A stretch of 64,000 nucleotides of DNA from a bacterium UBP14_UBA6098 (GCA_002428525.1 DIWU01000011.1:1-64000); one strand, 5' to 3'; shown: positions 15,201 to 24,173, numbered from the stretch's first letter. Notes: generated from the sequence alone by a model not told the origin. Numbers and translations are program-made.

Positions 15201-18170
15201 ACCGACGAAAAGTGGCGTATGTATCGAATCCCTATTCAGGATTCGGTTTTCACTCTCGTCCCGGACGGAAAGGTCTATCGCCGTCGTGAGATCGGTTCGC
15301 CGAACTGGCAACAGATGAAGTATGTCCGCCTTTGGGTCGATGGCATCGCGGATTCCGGAAAGGTTTGGATCGCCCAGATGGACCTCGTCGGGAACAAGTG
15401 GGAAAGCCAATCCCCCGAACTCGAAGTGACTACGAAAAACACGCACGAAGATTCGGATTACCTCTCCCCCCCCGATGTCACGGGCGAGCGTTCGGTGACC
15501 ACGGGGATTATGAGCCAAGAGCAATCGTTGGTTCTTGTATATGAAAATGTTCTCGGCGGGGATACATTAATATGCAGTAAGACAACGCTCAGTTCGCAGT
15601 ATTTCGACCTCACCCATTACGGTCGCCTCGAGATGTGGATCTATCTCAACGAGACTGTCAGTGACGATTCCGTGATGTTCCTTTACAGGATGGGGCGCGA
15701 CAGATATAATTTCTATGAATACCGGACATATCTTCAGCCGGGATGGGATGAAAGCAACAAGGTGATGATCGACTTCGCGGAGATAACGGCCTTCAAAGAT
15801 CAAGTCCTGACCTCGTTCGCGGATACAATACCGGACAACGACCTCGGTAGAGTCATGGATCTGGGCAACGGCTCTTCTTATGTTATCCGCGGAAGCCCCT
15901 CGCTCACCGATGTCCGATACTTCGAGCTTGGAGTGGTTAATCCCTACCGCTTCCGGCCAATCTCGGGAGAGATATGGTGCGACGAGCTTAAAGTGACCGA
16001 TGTTCGCAAGGAGCCGGGATGGGCGGAAAGAACGAGTTTCACGATCAATTTCGCCGATCTCGCGGATTTCACGGGATCAATCGAGCGCAAAGACAGCGAT
16101 TTCCACAACCTGAACGAAACCGTCGGCTCCGGTGCAACCGCGACGACCGGAGCGGTTTCGGCGAAACTCAACGCGCATAAATTCACCCCCGATTCTTGGG
16201 GGCTTTCGCTTCCACTCTCGGTGAACTTCGGGCGAACAACCTCGGTTCCGCGTTTGAAGACCGGCTCGGACATCTTCGTCCCCGACAGCCTTCGCGAACA
16301 AGAAACTACGCGTTCAAAGCAATATTCGGTCAATATCACACAGCGCCTCACTCCGAAGAATCCCAACTGGCTTGTCGGCCTCACACTCGCACGACTTACT
16401 CATTCATTGAGCGGCGGCGAGCGCAACGAACAAAGCCCAACCTATCCCATAAACAAAAGCCAAGACTGGAGCGTCCGCCAGTCCTATGACTTGACTCCGA
16501 AGAGCAAGCTCGAAGTTCATTTGACGCGATGGATGTTCGATAAGAATGAGACTCCCGTCGCGGACTCGATTGCCGATTCGAGCAAGGCCGTCGATGTCAA
16601 GCCAGCCTCCTTCGAGCGGCGGGGTGAGGCTTCGCGAGATACTCTCGTCCCGGGAATTCTCGATTGGCGCCTCAATCTCTCCCCCACCGCACTGCGCTTC
16701 GAAACCTCGGCCACCGGCAGGATTCAGGACAGAACCGACAAATACGGCGGTAGCACTATATCCTCGACGAAACGACTCGACCACACGACAACATTCAACA
16801 CGAACCTTATAAAACCGGTCAACACCGGTTTCACCTTTCGGATGCAACGCGATATCGGCGATTCGGCGAGGTTCAGATGGAAACATCCGGTTCAAATCGG
16901 TTCTCCGATCAGCAAAACTATCAACGAAAATATCCGGTTCGCGCCGACATGGATGAATTGGCTCACGCAGAACTACGAGTTCACCTCGACCTATTCCGAA
17001 AACACAGATCCGCAACGATACACCGAATCCTTCGGCAATGTCGATATGTCGCGGATGTATCGCGTCTCGATGGGACTGCGCTGGAAGGAGTTGACCAAAC
17101 TCTTCGGCTCGGGATCATCGGGTTCGGCATCGAAAGCCCCGCCGGGAAGACCTCCAAAGGACTCCTCACCCGAGCCGGACAGCGGTTTCGTCGATAGAGA
17201 CAAAGCCTCGAAAGGCGGTTTGGGAAAATCCTTCGGCAAGGCCTTTTCCGTCTTGGACCGTTTCGACGACCTTCAATTCGATTTTCAGCGCGACGACAGA
17301 CGCGGCCTGCCCAACCTCGCGTCGAGGCCTGTGCTCGCCTATCAATTAGGCCTCACGACCGATCCGGGTGTTCCGGTGGTCGAAACCGGATCGTCAACAG
17401 TCACCTCCGCGGTCGAAAGCAGAACGATCACCGACAATACTACGCTCCGAACCGGCCTTCGTTTGCCTTGGGATATATCGACAACAATTAAATATAACTA
17501 CCGAACCAATATTAGATACAGCTCGAATAAAACCAAGGAAACACAGCTAACCTTCCCTGACTTGACCTTGAACTGGAACGGCCTCGGAAAGTATTTCTTC
17601 TTCCCGAAGCTCGCGAGCAATGTCCGGACGAATTCCCGTTATGTTTACGAGGTCAAAAACTCATACCAGACAGGCTCGCTGACCAGCAGTTCCTTCAAGC
17701 ACGACCTGAACCCGCTTGTTTCGGTTAATGTCGGCTGGAAGATCGGCCTTACAACCGACTATGCCGCCAACTGGAGAGACTCGAAGGATTATCGATACTC
17801 CACTACGAACACGAGCATCACTCACAACTATGAGATGAGCCATAAACTCACCGCGAAATACAATATCCGCGCGACTAAGGGCTTCAAGTTGCCTATTATC
17901 GGCATGGTGCGATGGGAGAACTCGCTTCAGCTTTCCTTGACGGTTCAGCGAACCGACCGCAAGAACGAGACTTGGATCGAGGGCAACGAGGGCGAAGTCA
18001 CTCCGGTTCAGGACGACAGCGAATGGAGCTTCACTCCGGCGGCGAGCTACAGCTTCTCGCGGAATATACAGGGCGGCATGGAGATGAAGTGGATCGATAC
18101 AAAAGACAACAAGCTCGCGAAGGTGCGCCATATTCGCGATGTCGGAATTTGGGTGGAGCTGAAATTCTAA
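12252..18170 (+). CDS. sprA: SprA/Sov-family type IX secretion outer-membrane translocon
   Basis: At about 1,972 residues this is the size of SprA/Sov, the giant 36-strand barrel through which T9SS cargo crosses the outer membrane. Family landmarks are present: the N-terminal segment with QDSKRQTDLENTI and FGIKSQFQIGDL, the plug-region motif YIDDFEGAKN, an acidic calcium-type block (NEDINGNDILDSEDKPI and neighbours, about residues 860-960), and long barrel strands to a C-terminal aromatic ...VGIWVELKF. The start is uncertain. The first usable codon, TTG 12252, lies in the middle of a signal-peptide-like run, and the frame is open upstream (YIKQYLIYPLF) to a TAA at 12216 with no ATG or GTG. 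Other T9SS genes (porK/L/M/N) are not in the window. Confidence 0.93.
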   Translation: MLALGLSCLSLQAQGVDIALTQEGRYFLPLEGRFQSDYYNFTAVDTNLALLDYAAIQHNYSAMVYWEIGVVVINEWVGERQVYAPRVIPIDQFMLHLQNQYWRTNAWGGSKEDATAKKSGIAFEIPISFPKGVRDIIGDGGAGLSLTGYQRITLSGRSEWYSGQVLGPNQSKFPSLQMEQESRFTITGTIGSKISVTVDQDSKRQTDLENTINIAYAGTEDDIIQKIEAGNTNISLPGATFVGYSERVEGLFGIKSQFQIGDLSITAIGSQEKGQHSSTSITGRSSVQPYDINDYEYKDLTYFWIEEAFVNVLLGSGLGMGDSIVEFNLFIDDQNSANNISLNAVKGEAMPTPGEPYDNTIGHIGFFHIIDQANYEISRTMGWFRMIGYNTLRNDYSIACQYVLRHSDGSLDSVGYSFGTDSTAYLNLIRPPNMLPANPCWDNTWRNIYSLGSTGLNPDNIELEVYLTPVSINVTSDTTQSPPVPLLRVFSLDRFDQYGNTVPDGVVDRVRFDIGEGHLIFPVLHPFDPSSVEQSQLMFGTNTPRNSAMYSSISSHEITADHKYVIRVNTGTRQNPMSLGKFNILEGSEIVKLGSRRLQNGVDYRMDYQIGQITFLTEEALNPNIDLTIDFDFEPFFMPEQKALLGTRAEYRFGENSWLGATALYKSTTSSERRPQIGREPSRAFIWDADLKLDYEVPVLTNIVDAIPLVHTESASKVVFTAEIAQIISNPNIKNEAYIDDFEGAKNIFSLEIRRTIWHLSSAPPDKTQENRGRLIWYNPYDKVPVREIWPNKEVAAEESKTNVLVLSLADTSGFHGTNAWGGVMRYIPSGYQDQSTAKFFEVWVRGEEGKVHFNFGSVNEDINGNDILDSEDKPINGIRDGILTTEEDIGIDGLPDSLEPGYNGSNDPNSDNWAWNSDNPYDYSKINGTEGNARDPEGGNKPDTEDLSGNDFLDTYNNYYEFTIDLASDEFEVPGTRAYIEGTDEKWRMYRIPIQDSVFTLVPDGKVYRRREIGSPNWQQMKYVRLWVDGIADSGKVWIAQMDLVGNKWESQSPELEVTTKNTHEDSDYLSPPDVTGERSVTTGIMSQEQSLVLVYENVLGGDTLICSKTTLSSQYFDLTHYGRLEMWIYLNETVSDDSVMFLYRMGRDRYNFYEYRTYLQPGWDESNKVMIDFAEITAFKDQVLTSFADTIPDNDLGRVMDLGNGSSYVIRGSPSLTDVRYFELGVVNPYRFRPISGEIWCDELKVTDVRKEPGWAERTSFTINFADLADFTGSIERKDSDFHNLNETVGSGATATTGAVSAKLNAHKFTPDSWGLSLPLSVNFGRTTSVPRLKTGSDIFVPDSLREQETTRSKQYSVNITQRLTPKNPNWLVGLTLARLTHSLSGGERNEQSPTYPINKSQDWSVRQSYDLTPKSKLEVHLTRWMFDKNETPVADSIADSSKAVDVKPASFERRGEASRDTLVPGILDWRLNLSPTALRFETSATGRIQDRTDKYGGSTISSTKRLDHTTTFNTNLIKPVNTGFTFRMQRDIGDSARFRWKHPVQIGSPISKTINENIRFAPTWMNWLTQNYEFTSTYSENTDPQRYTESFGNVDMSRMYRVSMGLRWKELTKLFGSGSSGSASKAPPGRPPKDSSPEPDSGFVDRDKASKGGLGKSFGKAFSVLDRFDDLQFDFQRDDRRGLPNLASRPVLAYQLGLTTDPGVPVVETGSSTVTSAVESRTITDNTTLRTGLRLPWDISTTIKYNYRTNIRYSSNKTKETQLTFPDLTLNWNGLGKYFFFPKLASNVRTNSRYVYEVKNSYQTGSLTSSSFKHDLNPLVSVNVGWKIGLTTDYAANWRDSKDYRYSTTNTSITHNYEMSHKLTAKYNIRATKGFKLPIIGMVRWENSLQLSLTVQRTDRKNETWIEGNEGEVTPVQDDSEWSFTPAASYSFSRNIQGGMEMKWIDTKDNKLAKVRHIRDVGIWVELKF

Positions 18171-18191
18171 GGCGCGGAATAAGCGGCTGAG

Positions 18192-18213
18192 AAGCCTTAG
18201 AAATCGGCTTTTT
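18192..18213 (+). terminator. Weak hairpin after sprA
   Basis: AAGCC, a 9-base loop, GGCTT and three further T form a short stem 22 nt past the sprA stop. The stem is only 5 bp and a competing GGCT/AGCC hairpin overlaps it, so sprA and the HD-GYP gene may still be co-transcribed. Confidence 0.3.
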
Positions 18214-18240
18214 AGGGGCATTTTTAAAGGGCATTTTACA

Positions 18241-19362
18241 ATGAAAAAAACAACCGATACCGGTGAAAAGCTCGAACGGTTGGCTCACCTCGTGAAACTT
18301 TCGAGCACACTCATCAATAATCCTCGTATAGAGGACATCTCGGACTCGATCACAGCGGAATGCGCAGAGATAGCCTCGGCGGAGGCCTGCTTTCTCTTCC
18401 TCCGCAACAGGTTGGACGACTCGCTTTTCAGTGCGGTTTTCCCGCAGGCTAAATTGCTAAAACTCAATGCCGGCCAAGGTCTCGAGGGTTGGGTCGCAAA
18501 AACCGGCGAGTATATTATCGCCGATAATCCCTCCTCCGACAGCAGGTATTGCGACAAACTCGCTAAGGCTTTAGATTTTCCAATAAAAAACTGCCTTATC
18601 ATCCCCTTCTCGAACAAGAAACTCGAAATCTACGGTGTAATCGAGGCAATCAACAGCCGAAAAGGCGGTTTCACAAACGAGGATTTTTATCTCCTCCGAA
18701 CCGCAGTCGCGCAAATCTCCGCCAACCTCGAAAACGCACAGCTCTACAACGACCTGAAGAAGACCTTCAACTCGCTTGTCGAGGTCATGGCCGCAACTAT
18801 CGACGCACGCCATCCTATCTCACACGGCCATTCCCAAAGAGTGGCGGTTTACTCCGTCGGAATCGCCAATGAACTGGGCCTCTCCCCCGAAGAGATCGAG
18901 CAGATACGCGTGGCGAGCCTTCTGCACGATTACGGCAAGGTCGGAGTCCACGATTCAATTCTCAAAAAACAGGGATACCTCACGACGGAGGAATACGAGG
19001 CTATCAAAGAACACGCAATTATCACGCATAATATCGTCAGCAAGGTGCATTTCATGAAAGAGCTTGCAGATGTCCCGACCATCGCGAGTTGCCACCACGA
19101 AAGGTGGGATGGTCAGGGCTATCCATTCGGCATAGCCGGAGAGGCAATCCCCCTCGGAAGCCGTATCATCGCTGTCGCGGATGTTTTCGACGCGATCACC
19201 ACTGCGAGAGAATACAAGACTGCAAAGAGCTTCGAGTTCGGCCTGAAGGAGATTATCAAGGAAAAGGGAACTCAGTTCGACTCCGAAGTTGTCGAGGCCT
19301 TCGAACGATACTATGCAAAGGTTTTGTCGAAAAAAGTAAAAAAGGGCGGCCTTGAAAAATAG
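18241..19362 (+). CDS. GAF / HD-GYP domain phosphodiesterase
   Basis: This 373-residue protein joins an N-terminal GAF sensor domain (about residues 15-165) through a helical linker to an HD-GYP domain (about 180-345). The HD pair is H229-D230 in LLHDYGKVG, and the downstream HHERWDGQGYP (285-295) carries the GYP motif. HD-GYP proteins hydrolyse cyclic di-GMP or related cyclic dinucleotides using a bound metal pair, so this is probably a soluble, ligand-gated c-di-GMP phosphodiesterase. It lies downstream of sprA on the same strand and its 3' end overlaps the glycosylase gene by 11 nt. Whether it controls T9SS or surface behaviour is only a contextual guess. Confidence 0.92.
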   Translation: MKKTTDTGEKLERLAHLVKLSSTLINNPRIEDISDSITAECAEIASAEACFLFLRNRLDDSLFSAVFPQAKLLKLNAGQGLEGWVAKTGEYIIADNPSSDSRYCDKLAKALDFPIKNCLIIPFSNKKLEIYGVIEAINSRKGGFTNEDFYLLRTAVAQISANLENAQLYNDLKKTFNSLVEVMAATIDARHPISHGHSQRVAVYSVGIANELGLSPEEIEQIRVASLLHDYGKVGVHDSILKKQGYLTTEEYEAIKEHAIITHNIVSKVHFMKELADVPTIASCHHERWDGQGYPFGIAGEAIPLGSRIIAVADVFDAITTAREYKTAKSFEFGLKEIIKEKGTQFDSEVVEAFERYYAKVLSKKVKKGGLEK

Positions 19363-20023
19363 CATAAAAGACTTCTACGATCGCACGTTCGCACATTATG
19401 GCGATCTCAAATGGTGGCCGGCTAAGAATCCCTTCGAGGTAGCGGTCGGGGCGATACTGACTCAGAACACAAGCTGGAAGAATGTCGAAAAGGCGCTGAA
19501 AAACCTCCGCGACGAGGATCGCCTGTCTCCGCAAGCAATACTGCGCGCCCCGATCTATGCCCTGACCGAGTCGATTCGGCCATCGGGATATTTCAACCAA
19601 AAGGCGCTCCGCCTCAAGGCCTTCGTCGAATGGTTCGACGACGAGCTCGACTGCGAGTTCGCGAGCCCTGACACTATCTCGACCGCAGAACTCCGCAATA
19701 AGTTGCTCGCATTGAAGGGAATCGGCCCCGAAACCGCCGACGATATTCTCCTTTATGCCTTCAAGCGGCCTGTTTTCGTCGTCGATGCTTACACATATCG
19801 AATTGCGGTGCGCCATGATTGGGCACCGCCCTTGGCGGGTTATGACGAATTGGCTGAGGTCTTCCGTTCAAATCTCGAGGAAGACCTATTCATCTACCAG
19901 AATTTTCATGCGATTTTAGTTGAAATTGGCAAGAATTTCTGTATAAAGAAATCCCCGAAATGCGATAGCTGTCCCGCCGGCAAATGCCCCGATTTCGAGG
20001 GCGCCCGTGAATTCAGCGAGTGA
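19352..20023 (+). CDS. HhH-GPD base-excision DNA glycosylase (endonuclease III-like)
   Basis: The 223-residue protein has the helix-hairpin-helix LLALKGIGPETADDI, the catalytic Asp region VFVVDAYTYR, and a C-terminal Cys motif C-x6-C-x2-C-x4-C (FCIKKSPKCDSCPAGKC), which binds a [4Fe-4S] cluster in this superfamily. The hairpin position that is the beta-lyase lysine in endonuclease III (GVGRKTA) is Glu here (GIGPETA). It is therefore more likely a monofunctional glycosylase of the MagIII/COG2231 type that removes alkylated bases. It starts at TTG 19352 inside the end of the HD-GYP gene and converges with a lipoprotein gene whose stop codon abuts its own. Confidence 0.85.
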   Translation: MKNSIKDFYDRTFAHYGDLKWWPAKNPFEVAVGAILTQNTSWKNVEKALKNLRDEDRLSPQAILRAPIYALTESIRPSGYFNQKALRLKAFVEWFDDELDCEFASPDTISTAELRNKLLALKGIGPETADDILLYAFKRPVFVVDAYTYRIAVRHDWAPPLAGYDELAEVFRSNLEEDLFIYQNFHAILVEIGKNFCIKKSPKCDSCPAGKCPDFEGAREFSE

Positions 20024-20689
20024 TTAATCGCCGGTGATAGCCAAAGTCTTCAACGACCGCGTTTTAACGAGGCTTCCGGCTTCGTATTTCTCATAGCGGA
20101 TATAGCCTGTGTCGGGCTTGAAGTAGTAGTAATTATCCACCGGCGGTTCGTGGCCGACCTGCCTGTGAAGCTGATAGCCGACGCACCCCTCGAACGATCC
20201 CGCCGGAACTACCATCGTAGGTATTCCGATGTCGAAAAACAGCATCGTGTAGGGATTTGTAAAATCCCACGAATAGGTTTGAAACGAGTCCATATCGGTC
20301 GCGGGGAACTTGAAAAGAAGCCTCTGTTCATCGAAGGCCGAAAAGACATCCCCGAAAGGCGCGAACTCGAATAGGCCCTCGGCCTTATTCCCCCACCAAA
20401 AGGTGAATTCAGCGAAGGTCGTATCCTCTGTATATTTTGTGAACTTGATCTTGGCCACGCGCTTCCCGCTATCGGCGAAGATCTCCTCGACATGATACTT
20501 CTCGAAGTAATCGAAGTCCTCGCCGGAGACTACCTCCCAAACGTCGAACTCCCAAAAACTGTTCTCGTGGAAGGGCCATATCGCATTTGCAATTTCGTCG
20601 GGCGGCTTTTCATCGTCCGGCTTGACCGGTTTGTGACACGAAACGATTAGAGCAAGGAGCAAGGCGGAGAAGAGAAGTATCTTTTTCAT
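20024..20689 (-). CDS. Lipoprotein of unknown function
   Basis: The 221-residue product begins MKKILLFSALLLALIVSCHK, a lipoprotein signal with Cys18 as the likely lipidation site, followed by a short Pro/Asp/Lys-rich linker. The rest is beta-rich with many aromatics, ending near YYYFKPDTGYIRYEKYEAG. ATG 20689 was taken because the lipobox must follow directly; the frame is open further upstream into the next gene. The start is 2 nt after the stop of the ComEC-like lipoprotein gene, so the two are almost certainly co-translated. No domain family is recognised. Confidence 0.8.
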   Translation of the reverse strand: MKKILLFSALLLALIVSCHKPVKPDDEKPPDEIANAIWPFHENSFWEFDVWEVVSGEDFDYFEKYHVEEIFADSGKRVAKIKFTKYTEDTTFAEFTFWWGNKAEGLFEFAPFGDVFSAFDEQRLLFKFPATDMDSFQTYSWDFTNPYTMLFFDIGIPTMVVPAGSFEGCVGYQLHRQVGHEPPVDNYYYFKPDTGYIRYEKYEAGSLVKTRSLKTLAITGD

Positions 20690-20691
20690 TG

Positions 20692-21555
20692 TCAATATTC
20701 CGTCGAGATTGTGAATTCCATCGAATCCACAACAGTTACAGTTATCGTGCCACTCATATCGGTTCGGTAGATTTCGCCCCAAACCGAAAAACGCTCGACG
20801 GCCTCTTCGTGCGGGAAGCCATAGCTGTTGGCGATCCCGCAACTCACAACGATATAATCCGGCTGAAGCGCGGCGAGGATATTGGCGTTGTTGCAATAGC
20901 GACTTCCGTGATGGTCGGCCTTAATCATCTCGACCGGGCGAAGACTCGGTGCGATATAGCTTTCGATATCGATTTGATTTCCGTCGTCGGTGCCGGTAAG
21001 ATCGCCGCCGAGGAAGAGATCGAAGCCAATATAGGAGATTATCAGCGCAACCGATTTCTCGTTCTCGCCGATCGGTTCGAGGCCCTCGGCGCCGGAGGCG
21101 TAGCAGACAATTCGAATATCGTTCTCGACGAGGATTGTATCGCCGACTGAAATTGTCCTGCGCCTGTCCCCGACGGCAAGAAGGTAATTCTCGAAATCGT
21201 TTGTCGGGTAGGAACCTCCGTGGTCGTAGGAAAAACCGGTGAGCGGCACTCTCTCGAGCAGGTCGTCGAACCCCCCGATATGGTCGCCGTGCATATGGCT
21301 CGCGAAAGCGATATCGATCTCGGTGATTCCCAGCGAATCGAGAAGCGGTAAAATATAATCGTTCGCAGAGGTGCCGGTGCCCATATCGACGAGAATCGCC
21401 TTACCCCTAGGCGTTGTGATCAGGGTCGCATCGGCTTGGCCGACATAGATGAATCGAACCGTAAAATCGGTCTCGATAAATGGTGGTAATGGCGCAAGCG
21501 GTCTGTCGCAGGCCATAAAAACGATCAGACCGGTTAAAAACAGAAGCTTTTTCAT
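20692..21555 (-). CDS. ComEC/Rec2-like metallo-beta-lactamase-fold lipoprotein
   Basis: This 287-residue protein carries a lipoprotein signal (MKKLLFLTGLIVFMACD) and a stand-alone metallo-hydrolase domain. It has the metal motif HMHGDHIGG, a DMGTG strand-turn, the later LGGDLTG Asp and the ADHHGS loop, which together are typical of the ComEC/Rec2 C-terminal MBL subfamily. The transmembrane competence domain of ComEC is absent. Such secreted hydrolases act on nucleic acids or phosphodiesters, but the substrate here is unknown. ATG 21555 was preferred to the preceding TTG. It lies between an outer-membrane protein gene and a lipoprotein gene in one minus-strand run. Confidence 0.88.
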   Translation of the reverse strand: MKKLLFLTGLIVFMACDRPLAPLPPFIETDFTVRFIYVGQADATLITTPRGKAILVDMGTGTSANDYILPLLDSLGITEIDIAFASHMHGDHIGGFDDLLERVPLTGFSYDHGGSYPTNDFENYLLAVGDRRRTISVGDTILVENDIRIVCYASGAEGLEPIGENEKSVALIISYIGFDLFLGGDLTGTDDGNQIDIESYIAPSLRPVEMIKADHHGSRYCNNANILAALQPDYIVVSCGIANSYGFPHEEAVERFSVWGEIYRTDMSGTITVTVVDSMEFTISTEY

Positions 21556-21565
21556 CAACGGCGGA

Positions 21566-23119
21566 TTATTTCAGATAGTAGGTCAAGCCGAAGAAGGCCT
21601 CGTCGCTGTTTGCCGAATTGTCCTTGTATATTTGCGGATCGCTTGTAAAATAATGCTTCCCGGAAATCTCGATGAGCAATCTTCCCTCATCGAGGCGCAA
21701 CGCCAAACCTCCGGTGAGGGCATTGCCCTTCTCTATCTCAGGCACAAAATCGAGCCTGCCGAGAGGGCCGATATAAGGCAAAACATAGCCCCCAAACAGG
21801 CTTTCATAGTCCGAATCCGGCACGCGCTCGAAGATCTCGAAACCGAGCCGAACCCCGAACTCCCGCACAGGATAAATCTCGGTGCCGAAGGAGATCCTGT
21901 TCGATTCCATCGAGGCAGATGAACCAGCGGTGACCGACTCGTAGTTGTTCTCGCCAAGCTCATACTGCGCCGCGAATGTGAGCATCTCGGCCACCGGCAC
22001 CGTCGAGATACCGAAAGCGACAGAGCTCCCGTCAATCTCGATCTCGGAGGCCGTGTTTTCGCCGGAGGTTGACCAATTCGACATGTCGATCCCGACATTG
22101 ACCGGAACCTTGAGCCCCTCGCCCGTAAGCTTAAGCTTGAAATCCACGCTTGACAGCTTGTCCTCGAAGCTGTCGGCAATCGTGTCTGTCGCCGAGGAAA
22201 AATAGTCCTCATTCATTGTCTTACTGCCGAAGCCCACCGCACCGCGGACAAACTTCGGATAGCCGAATTCGGCCTGAAAACCCAGCGAATTGTCGTCGCC
22301 AACATAGGCCTCGTAATCATCGTCCTTTTCATTGTTAACGCTTCCGCCGGAGATGCCGTAATTAAAGCCCACTGCGAAATAATCGGATAGATCCGGGTAT
22401 GTATACCTCGCTCCGAGGCTGATACGATGCGCGGCGACATACCCCTTCATCGAGGTTTTCCATCCGCTCGCAAAATACATATCCTCGAACTCCGAGAAGC
22501 CGTAACCGCCACCCGCGCCGAGCGAAAGCCCGAACTTCGTATGGAACGAGCCGTAGAACTCCCCAATAGGCGTAATCGAAGCGGCACCGGTTGTGACCGC
22601 GCGCCTGCTGATCTCGTCCCAGTCGAGAGTGGCGGCGGCATAGTTATGGCGAATCTCGTTCGGCAAAGGGGCATAACCGTCCTGCCAGGATTTACGGAGT
22701 GTTTGGTAACCGCCGTTAAAATTGATGCGCATTGAAAAACCGTTCTCGAAGCCCTTATCAACCAAAATTCGGGAAACACCGTCGATCCAATACCATGAGC
22801 GCTTCTCGTTGTCCGAACCGATAGGGCCGGGATACTCGATGGTTTTGAAGGAGAAGTCCATCGCGTATTTATCCACACCGCCGGTCCAGTGTTGCCATTC
22901 GAGTGGAACGGCATAGGCCTCGTTGAAATGGCTCGCGGCCGGGTTCGCTCCGCCGGAGATGTCGTAAAGATCGATCGCATTTCCCTCTCCGTCGATTACC
23001 GACTGGATAGAGCCCATCGCGTCTATACGGTGGCCGAAGGTGGCCGAGTTTGACGGTTGGGCGATGACAGCCGCGGCAAACAGGGTTATAAGGCAAAAAG
23101 GCGCGAAGGAAGTTCTCAT
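21566..23119 (-). CDS. Outer-membrane beta-barrel protein
   Basis: The 517-residue protein starts with a signal peptide (MRTSFAPFCLITLFAAAVIA). Its early Gly/Ala-rich stretch (IDAMGSIQSVIDGEGNAIDL...GGANPAASH) resembles the N-termini of PorV/FadL-like barrels. Alternating hydrophobic strands with aromatic girdles continue to the C-terminal FFGLTYYLK. AAGGAG lies 8 nt before the ATG. It is transcribed with skp and lpxD upstream and the two lipoproteins downstream. A porin or transporter role is likely, with no identifiable substrate. Confidence 0.8.
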   Translation of the reverse strand: MRTSFAPFCLITLFAAAVIAQPSNSATFGHRIDAMGSIQSVIDGEGNAIDLYDISGGANPAASHFNEAYAVPLEWQHWTGGVDKYAMDFSFKTIEYPGPIGSDNEKRSWYWIDGVSRILVDKGFENGFSMRINFNGGYQTLRKSWQDGYAPLPNEIRHNYAAATLDWDEISRRAVTTGAASITPIGEFYGSFHTKFGLSLGAGGGYGFSEFEDMYFASGWKTSMKGYVAAHRISLGARYTYPDLSDYFAVGFNYGISGGSVNNEKDDDYEAYVGDDNSLGFQAEFGYPKFVRGAVGFGSKTMNEDYFSSATDTIADSFEDKLSSVDFKLKLTGEGLKVPVNVGIDMSNWSTSGENTASEIEIDGSSVAFGISTVPVAEMLTFAAQYELGENNYESVTAGSSASMESNRISFGTEIYPVREFGVRLGFEIFERVPDSDYESLFGGYVLPYIGPLGRLDFVPEIEKGNALTGGLALRLDEGRLLIEISGKHYFTSDPQIYKDNSANSDEAFFGLTYYLK

Positions 23120-23159
23120 TTTTGATACTCCTTATGTCTTTAATTATTAATTAGTTACG

Positions 23160-24173
23160 CTATTTTTCTTCAACTAATTTCTCAAGCATTTTAATCCGCT
23201 TGAAAAGCTCCTCCAACCGGCTAACACAAACTCTCTCGCGGTGGGCATCGATGCTGTTCTTCGCCGGTATTCCGAATAGCTTGCTCCCCGGAGGAACATC
23301 GCCGGCGATTCCGCTTTTCGCGAAGAGAATCGAGCCGTCGCCAACCCTTTGATGGCCGGCAAAACCGACCTGACCGCCAACCATAACCCTGTCCCCCAAG
23401 ACTGTGCTTCCGGCAAGGCCGGTTTGTGCGGCAATCAGGCAGAAACGGCCGATTTTACAGTTGTGCGCGACATGGACGAGGTTGTCGATCTTCGTGCCAC
23501 TGCCGATCAAGGTCTCGTTGAAACTTCCCCTATCGATAGTGCAATTCGCGCCGATCTCGACATCATCCTCGATAACAACACGCCCGACCTGCCTTATTTT
23601 CAGGATGCCGTCGCGTGTTGGCGCGAAACCGAAGCCGTCCGATCCTATCACAGTGCCGCTATGGATTATACAGCGCTCGCCGAGAACTGTTTGCGAGTAA
23701 ATCGATACACCGGAATAAATCCTGCAATCCTTACCGATCAAGACATTCGAGGCTATCGAGACATTGTCGCCGATGATCGTGCCGTCTCCAATCTCGCAAC
23801 CTTCTCCTACCGCGGTAAAGACCCCAATCGAGACGCCTCCGCCCACTTTGGCTGTGGGGTGAATTCGCGCGCTTGAATCGACAAGACCCGAAGGTAACCT
23901 TTCAGGGTAAAGCAGATCGACAGCCTCCGCCATACTGCGATGCGGATCGTCCGAGACGATCGCCGCAAATTCCCTATTCTCGGGGACATCCTCCTCGCGC
24001 ATGACGATACAATCGGCATGCGTCGAAGCGAGGCGACGGCGATAGGCGTGGTTATGGAGAAATGCGATATCGCCTTGGCCGGCTTCATCCATAGGGGCGA
24101 CGGCGCGGATTTCGGGGTCACCGGGGCCTAAGAAGGCGCAGTTAAGGGACTTAGCGATCTCGCTCGCTCGCAT
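23160..24173 (-). CDS. lpxD: UDP-3-O-acylglucosamine N-acyltransferase
   Basis: LpxD adds the second acyl chain to UDP-3-O-acyl-glucosamine, the third committed step of lipid A synthesis. The 337-residue protein is of normal length. It has an N-terminal uridine-binding domain (residues about 1-95), a left-handed beta-helix of hexapeptide repeats (about 100-300), and the catalytic His in NLVHVAHNCKIG (H237), followed by a C-terminal helix. Its ATG touches the skp stop codon, so the pair is tightly coupled, as in many Gram-negative genomes. It indicates that the organism makes lipid A. Confidence 0.96.
   Translation of the reverse strand: MRASEIAKSLNCAFLGPGDPEIRAVAPMDEAGQGDIAFLHNHAYRRRLASTHADCIVMREEDVPENREFAAIVSDDPHRSMAEAVDLLYPERLPSGLVDSSARIHPTAKVGGGVSIGVFTAVGEGCEIGDGTIIGDNVSIASNVLIGKDCRIYSGVSIYSQTVLGERCIIHSGTVIGSDGFGFAPTRDGILKIRQVGRVVIEDDVEIGANCTIDRGSFNETLIGSGTKIDNLVHVAHNCKIGRFCLIAAQTGLAGSTVLGDRVMVGGQVGFAGHQRVGDGSILFAKSGIAGDVPPGSKLFGIPAKNSIDAHRERVCVSRLEELFKRIKMLEKLVEEK

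Noticed and set aside
14529..15524. 331-codon minus-strand frame inside sprA
   Set aside because: Antisense to conserved SprA sequence; hydrophobic runs such as VVGIIG mirror GAC/ATC codons.
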